Assembly: GCA_046160825.1 (NCBI GenBank)
Contig: JBJXHC010000022.1
Span: 1 to 47,797, forward strand
Source of the DNA: JBJXHC01 sp046160825
Lineage (GTDB): Bacteria; Bacteroidota; Ignavibacteria; UBA10030; UBA6906
Direction: 5' to 3'
DNA: 47,797 nucleotides
Shown here: positions 31,287 to 39,590 of the stretch, piece by piece
Numbering within the stretch: the first letter of the stretch is position 1
Layout of the letters: each line of letters begins with the position of its first letter
Notes under the pieces: model-generated
Told to the model about the DNA's origin: nothing
Seen by the model: the letters and a program-made list of their open reading frames with translations, nothing else
Databases searched by the model: none
Made by a program: the position numbers and the translations under genes

Positions 31287-33404
31287 ATGCTCGCTACTCC
31301 TGCGACAAAAAAGGCATTTGTCCCATATATTCATCCCGATCAATCGGTTGCGGAACTTACGGTTCGGGGCATTATTCTCGGCTCCGTGCTTGGTATTCTC
31401 TTCGGTGCTGCGTCCGTATATCTCGGTCTCCGTGTCGGGCTGACAACCTCCGCCTCAATCCCGATTGCCGTCATGGCGATTACGATACTCAAGAAACTCA
31501 AAGGCAACACCGTCCTTGAGAATAACATTGTGCAGACTGTCGGTTCGGCTGGTGAGTCGGTTGCGGCGGCGGTCGTGTTTACGATTCCCGCGCTCATCTT
31601 TCTCGGCTTCCCACTGAAAATGTCCATCACATTACTGATAGCATTCACCGGCGGCATCCTCGGAGTACTGATGATGATTCCGCTACGCCGCTATCTGATT
31701 GTAAAAGAACATGACACGCTCCGCTTTCCTGAAGGAACCGCGTGCGCGGAGATTATCAAAGCAGGGGAAGTGGGCGGAACATCCGCAGCAAAGATCTTCA
31801 AAGGCATCGGACTCGGCGCACTCTGGAAAGGCTTGCCGACACTCGGCGGCTTCTGGAAGCCGAGTGTGGGGAAGGACTTCAGCTTTTATCCTGGTTCGTC
31901 AGTGGGAATGGACGTCGCACCGGAATTGATGGGCGTCGGTTACATCATCGGCTGGCACACATCGTTGCTCATGGTGGGTGGAGGATTGATGGCGTCGTTC
32001 ATCATCTCGCCCATCATTGCGTTTATTGGAAAGGCCGCTGTCGAGCCGATTTATCCCGGCACAACGCTCATCAGTGATATGAGCACGTATGACATCTGGC
32101 GCAATTATATCAAGTACATCGGCGCCGGAGCCGTGGCAGCAGGTGGTGTCATCGGGTTGATTCGCGCATTTCCCGCTATCTGGGATTCGCTCAAGGCGTC
32201 GGTGAAGCAACTTGCGGGTGAGCGGGGCGGCAATCAGGACCGGACATTGATACCACGCACCGAACGCGACACACCTATTACGGTTGTCGGCATTGGCTCG
32301 TTGATTCTCGTGCTGTTCATCTGGCTTGTGCCGGCGTTTCGTGTGAACATCCTTGGAGCAGGATTGATCGTTGTATTCGGGTTTCTTTTTTCGGTCGTCT
32401 CGGCACGCATCACCGGTATAGTCGGTTCATCATCAAGTCCACTCTCCGGCATGACGATTGCTGTGCTGATGGGAACATGTTTGATCTTCCTTGCCGTCGG
32501 ATGGACCGGACAGGAATACACGTATCTCGCGTTGGTCATCGGAGCTACCGTGTGTATCGCCATCAGTAACGCGGGAACCACAGCCCAGGACTTGAAGACG
32601 GGACATCTGCTCGGCGCAACACCAAGCTCCCAGCAGTTTGCATTGTTGATCGGCGTCGTTACCTCAGCCGCAGTTGTTGGTATTACAATGCTTCTCTTGA
32701 ACGAGAGTCAGGCGAAAGAAATTCCGCTCGACAGGCCGTTTGCACCGTCGACTGTCTCGTTACAACGCGCAGAAGAAATGGAAGGGAGAGATGGCAAGAC
32801 TTATTTGTTTGTGCGGGTGGTTGGGGTGGAAGGTGTTGAGCCGGGCAATTATTTGGTCGACCCTCAGACGAAAATGGCGGTGACAAGGCGTATCGACGGC
32901 ATTGGTGGGCGAGAGCTTGCCGCACCACAATCAAATCTGATGGCAGTCCTGATCAGCGGATTGCTTGAGCAGAAACTGCCGTGGGGATTGATTATGATCG
33001 GAGCGAGCATTGCGTTGTTCATGGAATTGTTCGGACTCCATTCGCTCACGTTTGCCGTGGGTGTTTATCTCCCTCTTTCGTCCACATTCCCCATATTCGT
33101 CGGCGGACTCATCCGCCGCATTGCCGACAAGCGCTACAAGCGCGAACCTGATAATGCAGAGGAAAGTGAAGGCACGTTGCTCTCCTCCGGACTCATTGCC
33201 GGTGGGGCGTTGCTCGGCGTGTTTGGCGCGTTCCTGAATTTCATCCCCGACTTTATCGACGAGGGTACAGGCTTGCCGATGCCGATTGCGCTCGGTTACA
33301 AGTATCTTGGCTTCCTCTGGGAAAATGATATTGTCGCCGTCGTGCTCTTTGGCGTGCTCGGGTACATGTTGTACCGCGGCGCAGCAGACAGGAAAACAGC
33401 ATGA
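31287..33404 (+). CDS. OPT family oligopeptide transporter, copy 2
   Basis: A 705-residue paralogue of the OPT at 26531. Matching segments include AELTVRGIILGSVLGILFG, NNIVQTVGSAGESVAAAVVF and RFPEGTACAEI. Compared with copy 1, it has an extra soluble segment near residues 475-545 (AKEIPLDRPFAPSTVSLQRA then GKTYLFVRVVGVEGVEPGNY). The stop overlaps the next gene by 4 nt. The 148 nt upstream hold no gene and no convincing promoter. Confidence 0.95.
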   Translation: MLATPATKKAFVPYIHPDQSVAELTVRGIILGSVLGILFGAASVYLGLRVGLTTSASIPIAVMAITILKKLKGNTVLENNIVQTVGSAGESVAAAVVFTIPALIFLGFPLKMSITLLIAFTGGILGVLMMIPLRRYLIVKEHDTLRFPEGTACAEIIKAGEVGGTSAAKIFKGIGLGALWKGLPTLGGFWKPSVGKDFSFYPGSSVGMDVAPELMGVGYIIGWHTSLLMVGGGLMASFIISPIIAFIGKAAVEPIYPGTTLISDMSTYDIWRNYIKYIGAGAVAAGGVIGLIRAFPAIWDSLKASVKQLAGERGGNQDRTLIPRTERDTPITVVGIGSLILVLFIWLVPAFRVNILGAGLIVVFGFLFSVVSARITGIVGSSSSPLSGMTIAVLMGTCLIFLAVGWTGQEYTYLALVIGATVCIAISNAGTTAQDLKTGHLLGATPSSQQFALLIGVVTSAAVVGITMLLLNESQAKEIPLDRPFAPSTVSLQRAEEMEGRDGKTYLFVRVVGVEGVEPGNYLVDPQTKMAVTRRIDGIGGRELAAPQSNLMAVLISGLLEQKLPWGLIMIGASIALFMELFGLHSLTFAVGVYLPLSSTFPIFVGGLIRRIADKRYKREPDNAEESEGTLLSSGLIAGGALLGVFGAFLNFIPDFIDEGTGLPMPIALGYKYLGFLWENDIVAVVLFGVLGYMLYRGAADRKTA

Positions 33405-33736
33405 CCGATCCGCTTCTTCCACAACGTCCCATGCGGCGGTACGGATATGAAGAGCGGGAGGATAACCTCATCCGCATTGTTATCCCGCGCTTCACGGATG
33501 GGTTCTTCGGACGAATCATGAAGAGGATCGCGGTCCAGACGGAAGACAGACTCAACCTTGATGCCCTCGGGACATATGTCTACCGGCGCTGCGATGGCGA
33601 ACGGACAGTGGAAGAGATCGCCCGTGGGATGAAGGAAGAGCTTGGAGAGCAGGCCGAACCCGTTGAAGGACGACTGAGGCTGTTTATCCAGGAAATGTTC
33701 AAACGTAACCTGATCACATTCGTCCGCAATGAGTAA
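33401..33736 (+). CDS. PqqD-like peptide-binding protein
   Basis: A 111-residue protein. The core LNLDALGTYVYRRCDGERTVEEIARGMKEE, here residues about 51-80, followed by a helix ending MFKRNLITFV, matches the PqqD fold, the RiPP recognition element that binds precursor peptides. The N-terminus VIPRFTDGFFGRIMKRI may be family-specific. It overlaps the OPT transporter gene (ATGA), so the two are coexpressed. No precursor peptide or radical-SAM enzyme is nearby, so a role in OPT function or envelope biology is equally possible. Confidence 0.78.
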   Translation: MTDPLLPQRPMRRYGYEEREDNLIRIVIPRFTDGFFGRIMKRIAVQTEDRLNLDALGTYVYRRCDGERTVEEIARGMKEELGEQAEPVEGRLRLFIQEMFKRNLITFVRNE

Positions 33737-34124
33737 GCATAAGCACAAGAAACACTTCACGCTGGAAGAAGCCCGCAGAGAATTGACCGTTGTCCACGCT
33801 CTCGCATTGAAGTTAATTGAAATGAAACAGCAGCTCTCAGCCAAAGGTTGGGATGTCTATCGTCATCAGTATTTTGGCGGGATGGGACCGAACGGCACGG
33901 GCGCTTTCCCACCGGAGATGGAAACTCTGGTCGAGATTGTAAAGAGCTTCGATGACCGTGGAATCGTCGTCAAGGGGTTGGATGAAGGACTGTTCGATTT
34001 CCCCCACGTTCGTTCCAACGGCGAGGAAGTATATCTCTGTTGGAAGGTCGGCGAAAACGACATCGAGTACTGGCATACGATTGAGGCTGGGTTCAAAGGG
34101 AGAAGAGACATTGAGGAGCTATAA
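33729..34124 (+). CDS. DUF2203 family protein
   Basis: A 131-residue soluble protein. FTLEEARRELTVVHALALKLIEMK at the N-terminus and GIVVKGLDEGLFDFPHVRSNG with LCWKVGENDIEYWHTIEAGF match DUF2203, a small family of unknown function found in many phyla. It overlaps the PqqD-like gene by 8 nt, so the OPT, PqqD-like and DUF2203 genes form one translationally coupled set. Confidence 0.85.
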   Translation: MSKHKHKKHFTLEEARRELTVVHALALKLIEMKQQLSAKGWDVYRHQYFGGMGPNGTGAFPPEMETLVEIVKSFDDRGIVVKGLDEGLFDFPHVRSNGEEVYLCWKVGENDIEYWHTIEAGFKGRRDIEEL

Positions 34125-34158
34125 AAAAATCACAATTGACAAGAAGCCCGCCAAAAAG

Positions 34159-34281
34159 ATGAATCACGGTCGTCAGGCTTCGACGAACTCTGTCGAGCGG
34201 GTCTACGACAATGAGCAATTGGCGGAAGCCAGTCGGGAGTATTGGAGTGATGTTGATCTTGCGATTACCATGGACGGATAG
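34159..34281 (+). CDS. possible small protein, doubtful
   Basis: A 40-residue frame (MNHGRQASTNSVERVYDNEQ and on) between DUF2203 and the TPR-DUF2971 gene. The ribosome binding site is poor, and no family is recognised. It may be chance coding potential in a 189-nt spacer. Confidence 0.2.
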   Translation: MNHGRQASTNSVERVYDNEQLAEASREYWSDVDLAITMDG

Positions 34282-34313
34282 AAGAAAAATAAACGAAAGT
34301 ATCGGAATGCGCA

Positions 34314-36260
34314 ATGGCAACTAAGACCGAACTCGACGAGCTGCTGAAGCAGGCCGCGGCACTCTTTGAGCAGAAGCAATCCAAAGAGCTGATTGCCCTA
34401 CTAAGCGATAAAGTATTGGAACTGTACACAAGTGCAGAGTTATGTGCGCTCAGAGCGGCGGCACATGATCGGTTGAATGAACCAGAGGATGCACTCCTTT
34501 ATGCGAGCATGGCGATGAAGATAGACCCGTCCCATGTTGACAGCCATCGTGTTGCAGGAAATGCTTGGAGTGACAAGGGTGACTATGATCGCGCAATAGT
34601 CGAATATAATAAAGCCATAGAACTCGATCCGAATAGCTCGGTCATTTACTACAACCGGGCAATCAGCTATGACGACAAGGAGGATTACGATCGGGCAATC
34701 GCCGACTACAGCAAAGCCATTGAGTTGAAATCGGATTTTGTCGATGCTTTCACCAACCGTGGAATCTGTTACGCCAAGAAGAGAGATTATGGCTTGGCCA
34801 TAGCCGACTTTAGCAAAGCCATTGAACTGGAACCCGAGGCCGAAGCCTACTACAACCGTGGTAACACTTACATAGACAGTGCGGACTACGACTTGGCAAT
34901 TTCCGATTTCAACAAAGCCATTGAACTGACGCCGGGCTATGTCAGAGCATACAACAACCGCGGGGTCGCTTTTCGTAAAAAGAAAGCTTATGAAGCGGCG
35001 ATTGCCAATTTCAAGAAGGCAATTGAATTGGAGCCGAATGATGCTCTGTTTCAAAGAAATCTAGGGGACACACTTTTTGCTTTGGGAAAGTACACAGAAG
35101 CTCTAGCAGCATATGAAAGTGCCGTTAAGCTAAAACCAAAGAGCGCTTTTTACCAAAGCCTTCGTGACAAGGTCAAAGCTAAGTTAGGGGAAGCGGTAAC
35201 CCCGTCAAGCACAACTTTGGCTAGTCCAGATAACACAGCGAACACTGCAAGTTATATTGAACAGTTGCTTTTTGGTCTTGATGAACGCGACAAGAAGCAA
35301 ATACGTATGGCCTGGGTGGACGTGGATGAAGTGATAGATCGAATCAGAAAACTGCTCGTATATTCGGGCAAAGAGGCAGTTGTGCATTACACACGTCTCA
35401 AGGTTGCTGATATCATAGCTATGAGGCCCGAGTCCAACCTTCGTTATTCGAACGTAGTCTTCATGAACGATCCAGAAGAGGGATCTGTCTTTCTTGAGCA
35501 CTTGGCCGACGATGAATTGGTAAAGGCCTTTGAACGAGGTGACAATCGCGACGACAACAATATTTACCTCGGCAGTTTCCTTCCAGAAGACAAAAGTGAC
35601 TATCTGATCATGTGGCGCACATATGGTAAGAACGAACAGAATGATGAAGCTACGGGGTGTAGTTTCCTAGTCAATTCAGGTTTCTTCGATCGTGAGGGTG
35701 GGTCGCTCTACGCGGAGGCTGGAAAAACAGGACCCCTAAAGCAAGAGGAGACCAAGGACACATTACATAGCCAGCCGCTGTACAAAGTCGTTTACTATGA
35801 CAGAGAAATCAAACAGTTGGTGAAGGATGGCTATGATCTGACCAAGCTTACCACTGAGATCGAAAATTTCAAAGATAGACTTAGGGTTCTACTCAGACTC
35901 CGCATTTCTGATGCGCCTGATAACCTTGAGCCGAAAAACGGGGTCATCGACGGTTTGGTGTATCGTTTCATTTCTGAGTTACGCTATTTTTTCAAATCAG
36001 CCGAATATCAATTTGAAAAGGAACTGAGGATCATTAAATACTATCCGATAGAAGACCCAAGGGTAATTTCTGATAAGGATGGCATCGAAGTTCCGCGTAA
36101 GCTGTACATAGAATCCACCAAGAAGGTGCAACCTTTCTTATCCGAGATAATCCTTGGTCCCAAGGTGGTTCACCCAGAACGATATATGTACCTGGAGGCG
36201 CAGCTAAGGAAGCATGGCCATAGCACACGAGTTAGAAAATCAGACCTCAGTTATCAATGA
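34314..36260 (+). CDS. TPR protein with DUF2971-like C-terminal domain
   Basis: A 648-residue soluble protein. Residues about 30-290 form six to seven TPRs (YYNRAISYDDKEDYDRAIAD and similar units of 34). Residues about 355-640 resemble DUF2971: VHYTRLKVADIIAMRPESNL, then SNVVFMNDPEEG with the characteristic NDP-E motif, and a C-terminal EKELRIIKYY segment. DUF2971 proteins are of unknown activity and are often found near defence genes. Composition is AT-richer than DUF2203 and the MacA-like gene. The start has only a weak ribosome binding site. A role as a TPR-gated effector is inference. Confidence 0.82.
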   Translation: MATKTELDELLKQAAALFEQKQSKELIALLSDKVLELYTSAELCALRAAAHDRLNEPEDALLYASMAMKIDPSHVDSHRVAGNAWSDKGDYDRAIVEYNKAIELDPNSSVIYYNRAISYDDKEDYDRAIADYSKAIELKSDFVDAFTNRGICYAKKRDYGLAIADFSKAIELEPEAEAYYNRGNTYIDSADYDLAISDFNKAIELTPGYVRAYNNRGVAFRKKKAYEAAIANFKKAIELEPNDALFQRNLGDTLFALGKYTEALAAYESAVKLKPKSAFYQSLRDKVKAKLGEAVTPSSTTLASPDNTANTASYIEQLLFGLDERDKKQIRMAWVDVDEVIDRIRKLLVYSGKEAVVHYTRLKVADIIAMRPESNLRYSNVVFMNDPEEGSVFLEHLADDELVKAFERGDNRDDNNIYLGSFLPEDKSDYLIMWRTYGKNEQNDEATGCSFLVNSGFFDREGGSLYAEAGKTGPLKQEETKDTLHSQPLYKVVYYDREIKQLVKDGYDLTKLTTEIENFKDRLRVLLRLRISDAPDNLEPKNGVIDGLVYRFISELRYFFKSAEYQFEKELRIIKYYPIEDPRVISDKDGIEVPRKLYIESTKKVQPFLSEIILGPKVVHPERYMYLEAQLRKHGHSTRVRKSDLSYQ

Positions 36261-36278
36261 CGCGATAAGAATCAGGCT

Positions 36279-36902
36279 ATGCTTTTCTCATTCCTCTTCA
36301 TCTTTCAACTCCTTGCCCATCCCCTACAAGGGCCGGGTACTCTCAATGGAAGACTGTTACCTCCTTGGAGCACGAAACAGGTCATCGATTTCCACCTCTC
36401 CATCAAAGAAAGTGTCATGGTACAGGATGTCTACAAACTTCTCTATCAGGCAAACTTTGGTGTTGAACATCTCTTGACCGATACGGCGGGAGTAAGGAGC
36501 TATCTGCTGAACGAGTTGGAATCGATGGATACCATTAATCGTAAAGAAGAGCTGGTTGAGCGTATCTCCATCCGCAACGACATCGTCCGGATTAACCTTC
36601 GTTCATTCAAAGCGTTAAACCTCGACCCCGAAATGCTTGTCCAAGCTATGTTCCTCTCCGCGGCGGAAACCAAGCCTGACACCGCGATGTTCTACAGACA
36701 GTGGAATGAGTTCCACGATCTGGCGCGGTACGGGTTCCTGCGGTTTCCCTTGGACGAGGTGGAAACGTGGCACAAGCGAGTCGAAGCAGGAGATCTGCGG
36801 GCGGTGCATCATTCTGAATCGTATGAACGGACAAACGCACCGGCATATCGGGTTGTGCATCGCCGTGTGTGGCGAGAGTTTATGAATATGAAGGACAGGT
36901 GA
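36279..36902 (+). CDS. conserved hypothetical protein
   Basis: A 207-residue protein. MVQDVYKLLYQANFGVEHLL and VRINLRSFKALNLDPEMLVQAM recall an uncharacterised family with the pattern YKLLYQ-GxxHLL and R-NLR-K. The first 46 residues begin with a hydrophobic stretch and may be a signal or an artefact; ATG 36417 is an alternative start at the beginning of the conserved core. It overlaps the MacA-like gene by one nucleotide (TGATG), which suggests coexpression. No function can be assigned. Confidence 0.7.
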   Translation: MLFSFLFIFQLLAHPLQGPGTLNGRLLPPWSTKQVIDFHLSIKESVMVQDVYKLLYQANFGVEHLLTDTAGVRSYLLNELESMDTINRKEELVERISIRNDIVRINLRSFKALNLDPEMLVQAMFLSAAETKPDTAMFYRQWNEFHDLARYGFLRFPLDEVETWHKRVEAGDLRAVHHSESYERTNAPAYRVVHRRVWREFMNMKDR

Positions 36903-38218
36903 TGAAAAAAAAGAAATTGTGGTTGTGGATTGTCGCGGCGATCGTTGTTCTTGTCGGCGGCGGGTTTTATCTGTTGAACGGTGGCGGAGCAGACAAGGTG
37001 ACGTATCGTTTCGAGAAAGTGAGCCGGGGAGACGTGCTCGTGAGTATCAGCGCCACGGGAACACTGAATGCTGTCACCACGGTACTGGTTGGCTCTCAGG
37101 TCTCCGGCACAATCGACAAATTGTATGTGGACTTTAATTCCACGGTGAAGGAAGGTCAGTTACTCGCGCAGCTTGATCCGACATTTCTCCAGGCCGCTGT
37201 GAACGAACAAAGAGCTAACGTCGACCGAGCCACGGCGCAGGTGAACGAAGCCCAACGCAACTTCGATCGGAGCAAGGAGTTGTCCGACAAGTCACTGATC
37301 TCGCAAGCCGATATGGATGCCGCAACCACTACGCTGGAGTCGGCAAAGGCAAGTCTGGCCCAGGCAGTGGCGTCACTTGATCGGGCAAAAGTAAATCTCC
37401 AGTATGCGACAATCAGAGCTCCCATCAGTGGCGTTGTCATTTCACGGGATGTGGATGTTGGTCAGACTGTCGCAGCAAGCCTCTCAGCTCCGACTCTGTT
37501 TACCATTGCCCAGGATTTACGGAAGATGCAGGTGGAGGCGAGCGTTGATGAAGCGGATATCGGCAACGTAAAGGAAGAACAACGTGTGACGTTTCGTGTG
37601 GATGCGTTTCCTGAAGAGGAGTTTGTCGGCGTGGTGAGCCAGGTGCGGCTCAAACCGATTGTGAACCAGAATGTGGTCACGTATGTTGTGATCATCTCCG
37701 TCGAAAATCCCACACAAAAACTCATGCCCGGCATGACTGCAACGGTCTCCATTGAGGTGGCAAAATCAGAAAACGTATTGCGTGTGCCGTTGCAAGCGCT
37801 GCGCTTTACGCCGTCTGACGAAGAGCTTGAGAAGCTTGCCGCCGAAGTTCCCGGATCTGACTCAGCGCGGACGATGGGTGGTGATTCCACGTTACGCGAG
37901 CGAAGACGACAAGGTGGTGGCGAGCGACGGCGTGCTGAAGGAATGTCCGATAGTGCTTCCGGACGTCAACGGCGGACGGCAACCATGGCGCGGGTATGGA
38001 AACTCGTCGACGGCAAACTGCAGCCTGTGATGATCCGGAAGGGAATTCAGGACTCGCGATATGTGGAGGTTTTCAGTCAACGCCTCAATGAGGGCGACGA
38101 GATTATTGTTGGGACAGTTGGGGGTGTAACGACGACCGCAACTACAACGACTTCTCAGAATCCATTCATGCCGCAACAACAGCAACGTGGCGGTGGCGGC
38201 GGACGGAGAGGGTTCTAG
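36902..38218 (+). CDS. MacA-like periplasmic adaptor (HlyD/RND family)
   Basis: A 438-residue membrane-fusion protein. From ATG 36902, a single N-terminal membrane anchor (LWLWIVAAIVVLVGGGFYLL) is followed by a lipoyl/barrel-sandwich domain (VLVGSQVSGTIDKLYVDFNS), an alpha-helical hairpin (about 95-175), and a return strand IRAPISGVVISRDVDVGQTV. An Arg/Gly/Ser-rich insertion (about residues 325-360) and a Gly-rich tail (GGGGGRRGF) are odd. It should bridge the inner-membrane permease to an outer-membrane factor. The neighbouring permease gene starts 4 nt later. Confidence 0.92.
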   Translation: MKKKKLWLWIVAAIVVLVGGGFYLLNGGGADKVTYRFEKVSRGDVLVSISATGTLNAVTTVLVGSQVSGTIDKLYVDFNSTVKEGQLLAQLDPTFLQAAVNEQRANVDRATAQVNEAQRNFDRSKELSDKSLISQADMDAATTTLESAKASLAQAVASLDRAKVNLQYATIRAPISGVVISRDVDVGQTVAASLSAPTLFTIAQDLRKMQVEASVDEADIGNVKEEQRVTFRVDAFPEEEFVGVVSQVRLKPIVNQNVVTYVVIISVENPTQKLMPGMTATVSIEVAKSENVLRVPLQALRFTPSDEELEKLAAEVPGSDSARTMGGDSTLRERRRQGGGERRRAEGMSDSASGRQRRTATMARVWKLVDGKLQPVMIRKGIQDSRYVEVFSQRLNEGDEIIVGTVGGVTTTATTTTSQNPFMPQQQQRGGGGGRRGF

Positions 38219-38222
38219 GATC

Positions 38223-39440
38223 ATGAGCATGTGGGAGACAGTTCGTATTGCACTTGATTCGTTGTTGCGACAAAAGACCCGCGCAATGCTGACCATGCTC
38301 GGCATCATCATCGGCGTTGGTGCCGTGATTGCAATGGTTGCCATCGGGCAAGGGGCAACGACGGCTGTTGAAACTCAGATCGCAAGTTTGGGAACCAATG
38401 TATTGATCGTGTTCCCCTCCGCTTCGCAATCAGGAGGAGTCAGTGGTGGAGCCGGCACATCCCAATCACTCACATTGGATGACATTGAAGCCATACGAGA
38501 ACAAAGTCCCTCGGTCGGTGCAATTACCCCATCGGCAAACGCCAGCAGGCAGATCATCGCCGGGAATATGAATTGGAATACCCGCATCCAGGGAGGTAAC
38601 ACGGATTTTTTCCATATCCGGGATTGGCATCTCGGGTCGGGTGAATTTTTCACTGAGGCTGACATGCGCGGTGCGACGAAGGTTGCAGTGCTCGGGAAAA
38701 CAGTGGTCGATAATCTTTTTCCCGGTCAGGACCCCGTAGGCCAGACCATTCGCATCGCCAACCAGCCGTTCCAGGTGGTCGGAGTTCTCGCCCCGAAAGG
38801 TCAGAACGCGATGGGACAAGACCAGGATGATATTATCGTCGCGCCGTTCTCGACTGTGCAACGCAAGATTCAGGGCTCCGATCGCGTCGGAAATATTCTC
38901 ATCTCTGCTGCTACCAAGGATCTCATCCCGCAGGCTCAACAGGAAGTACGGGATGTCCTCCGGGCTCGGCACAAGTTGCAGGACTGGCAGGATGATGACT
39001 TCACGATTCGCACGCAGACGGATATCGCGTCAGCGGCGACGTCGACTTCAAGTATCATGACAACCCTGCTCGGCAGCATCGCGTCCGTCTCGCTGATTGT
39101 TGGCGGCATTGGCATCATGAATATCATGCTTGTCTCCGTTACCGAGCGTACCCGCGAGATCGGCATTCGTATGTCCATTGGCGCTCGCCGTCGTGACATC
39201 CTGCAACAGTTCCTCTTTGAGGCGATCATGCTCAGCGTCGTCGGCGGATTGATTGGCGTTGCCATTGGTCTCGGAACGTCAACCCTGATTTCCAAACTGG
39301 CTGGTTGGCCGGTTTTTGTTTCCCTTGCCTCGGTAGCGCTTGCGTTTTCCTTTTCGGCGGCAGTGGGCTTGTTCTTCGGATTCTATCCCGCAAGAAAGGC
39401 CTCCATGCTCAGTCCGATTGAGGCGCTACGGTATGAGTAG
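38223..39440 (+). CDS. MacB-like ABC transporter permease
   Basis: A 405-residue permease with the MacB topology: TM1 near 20-42 (MLTMLGIIIGVGAVIAMVAI), a large periplasmic MacB_PCD domain (about 45-270), then three helices in an FtsX-type domain (LIVGGIGIMNIMLVSVTERT, about 285-400). It lacks the N-terminal ATPase of E. coli MacB, and no ABC ATPase gene is adjacent, so the ATPase must be encoded elsewhere. The start ATG 38223 follows AGG. Substrate is unknown; macrolide export should not be assumed. Confidence 0.92.
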   Translation: MSMWETVRIALDSLLRQKTRAMLTMLGIIIGVGAVIAMVAIGQGATTAVETQIASLGTNVLIVFPSASQSGGVSGGAGTSQSLTLDDIEAIREQSPSVGAITPSANASRQIIAGNMNWNTRIQGGNTDFFHIRDWHLGSGEFFTEADMRGATKVAVLGKTVVDNLFPGQDPVGQTIRIANQPFQVVGVLAPKGQNAMGQDQDDIIVAPFSTVQRKIQGSDRVGNILISAATKDLIPQAQQEVRDVLRARHKLQDWQDDDFTIRTQTDIASAATSTSSIMTTLLGSIASVSLIVGGIGIMNIMLVSVTERTREIGIRMSIGARRRDILQQFLFEAIMLSVVGGLIGVAIGLGTSTLISKLAGWPVFVSLASVALAFSFSAAVGLFFGFYPARKASMLSPIEALRYE

Positions 39441-39453
39441 CGATGCAAACTGA

Positions 39454-39578
39454 TTTCACCACAGAGACACGGAGGTACAGAGTTGCACGGAGTGGAAGGA
39501 ATAAGGTTGGAAAGGTTTCGACGCGACACTTAATCACAAGACTCTGTGCCCCCTGTTTCTCTGTTCCTCTGTGGTAAA
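39454..39578. repeat. 125-nt imperfect inverted repeat
   Basis: ACCACAGAG (39458-39466) pairs with CTCTGTGGT (39567-39575), and ACAGAGT (39477-39483) with ACTCTGT (39541-39547), around a 57-nt centre. The arms read CACCACAGAGACACGGAGG, a type of intergenic repeat seen in many environmental bacteria. It ends 13 nt before the uvrB start. Confidence 0.75.
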
Positions 39579-39590
39579 GCTAATTTCTCT

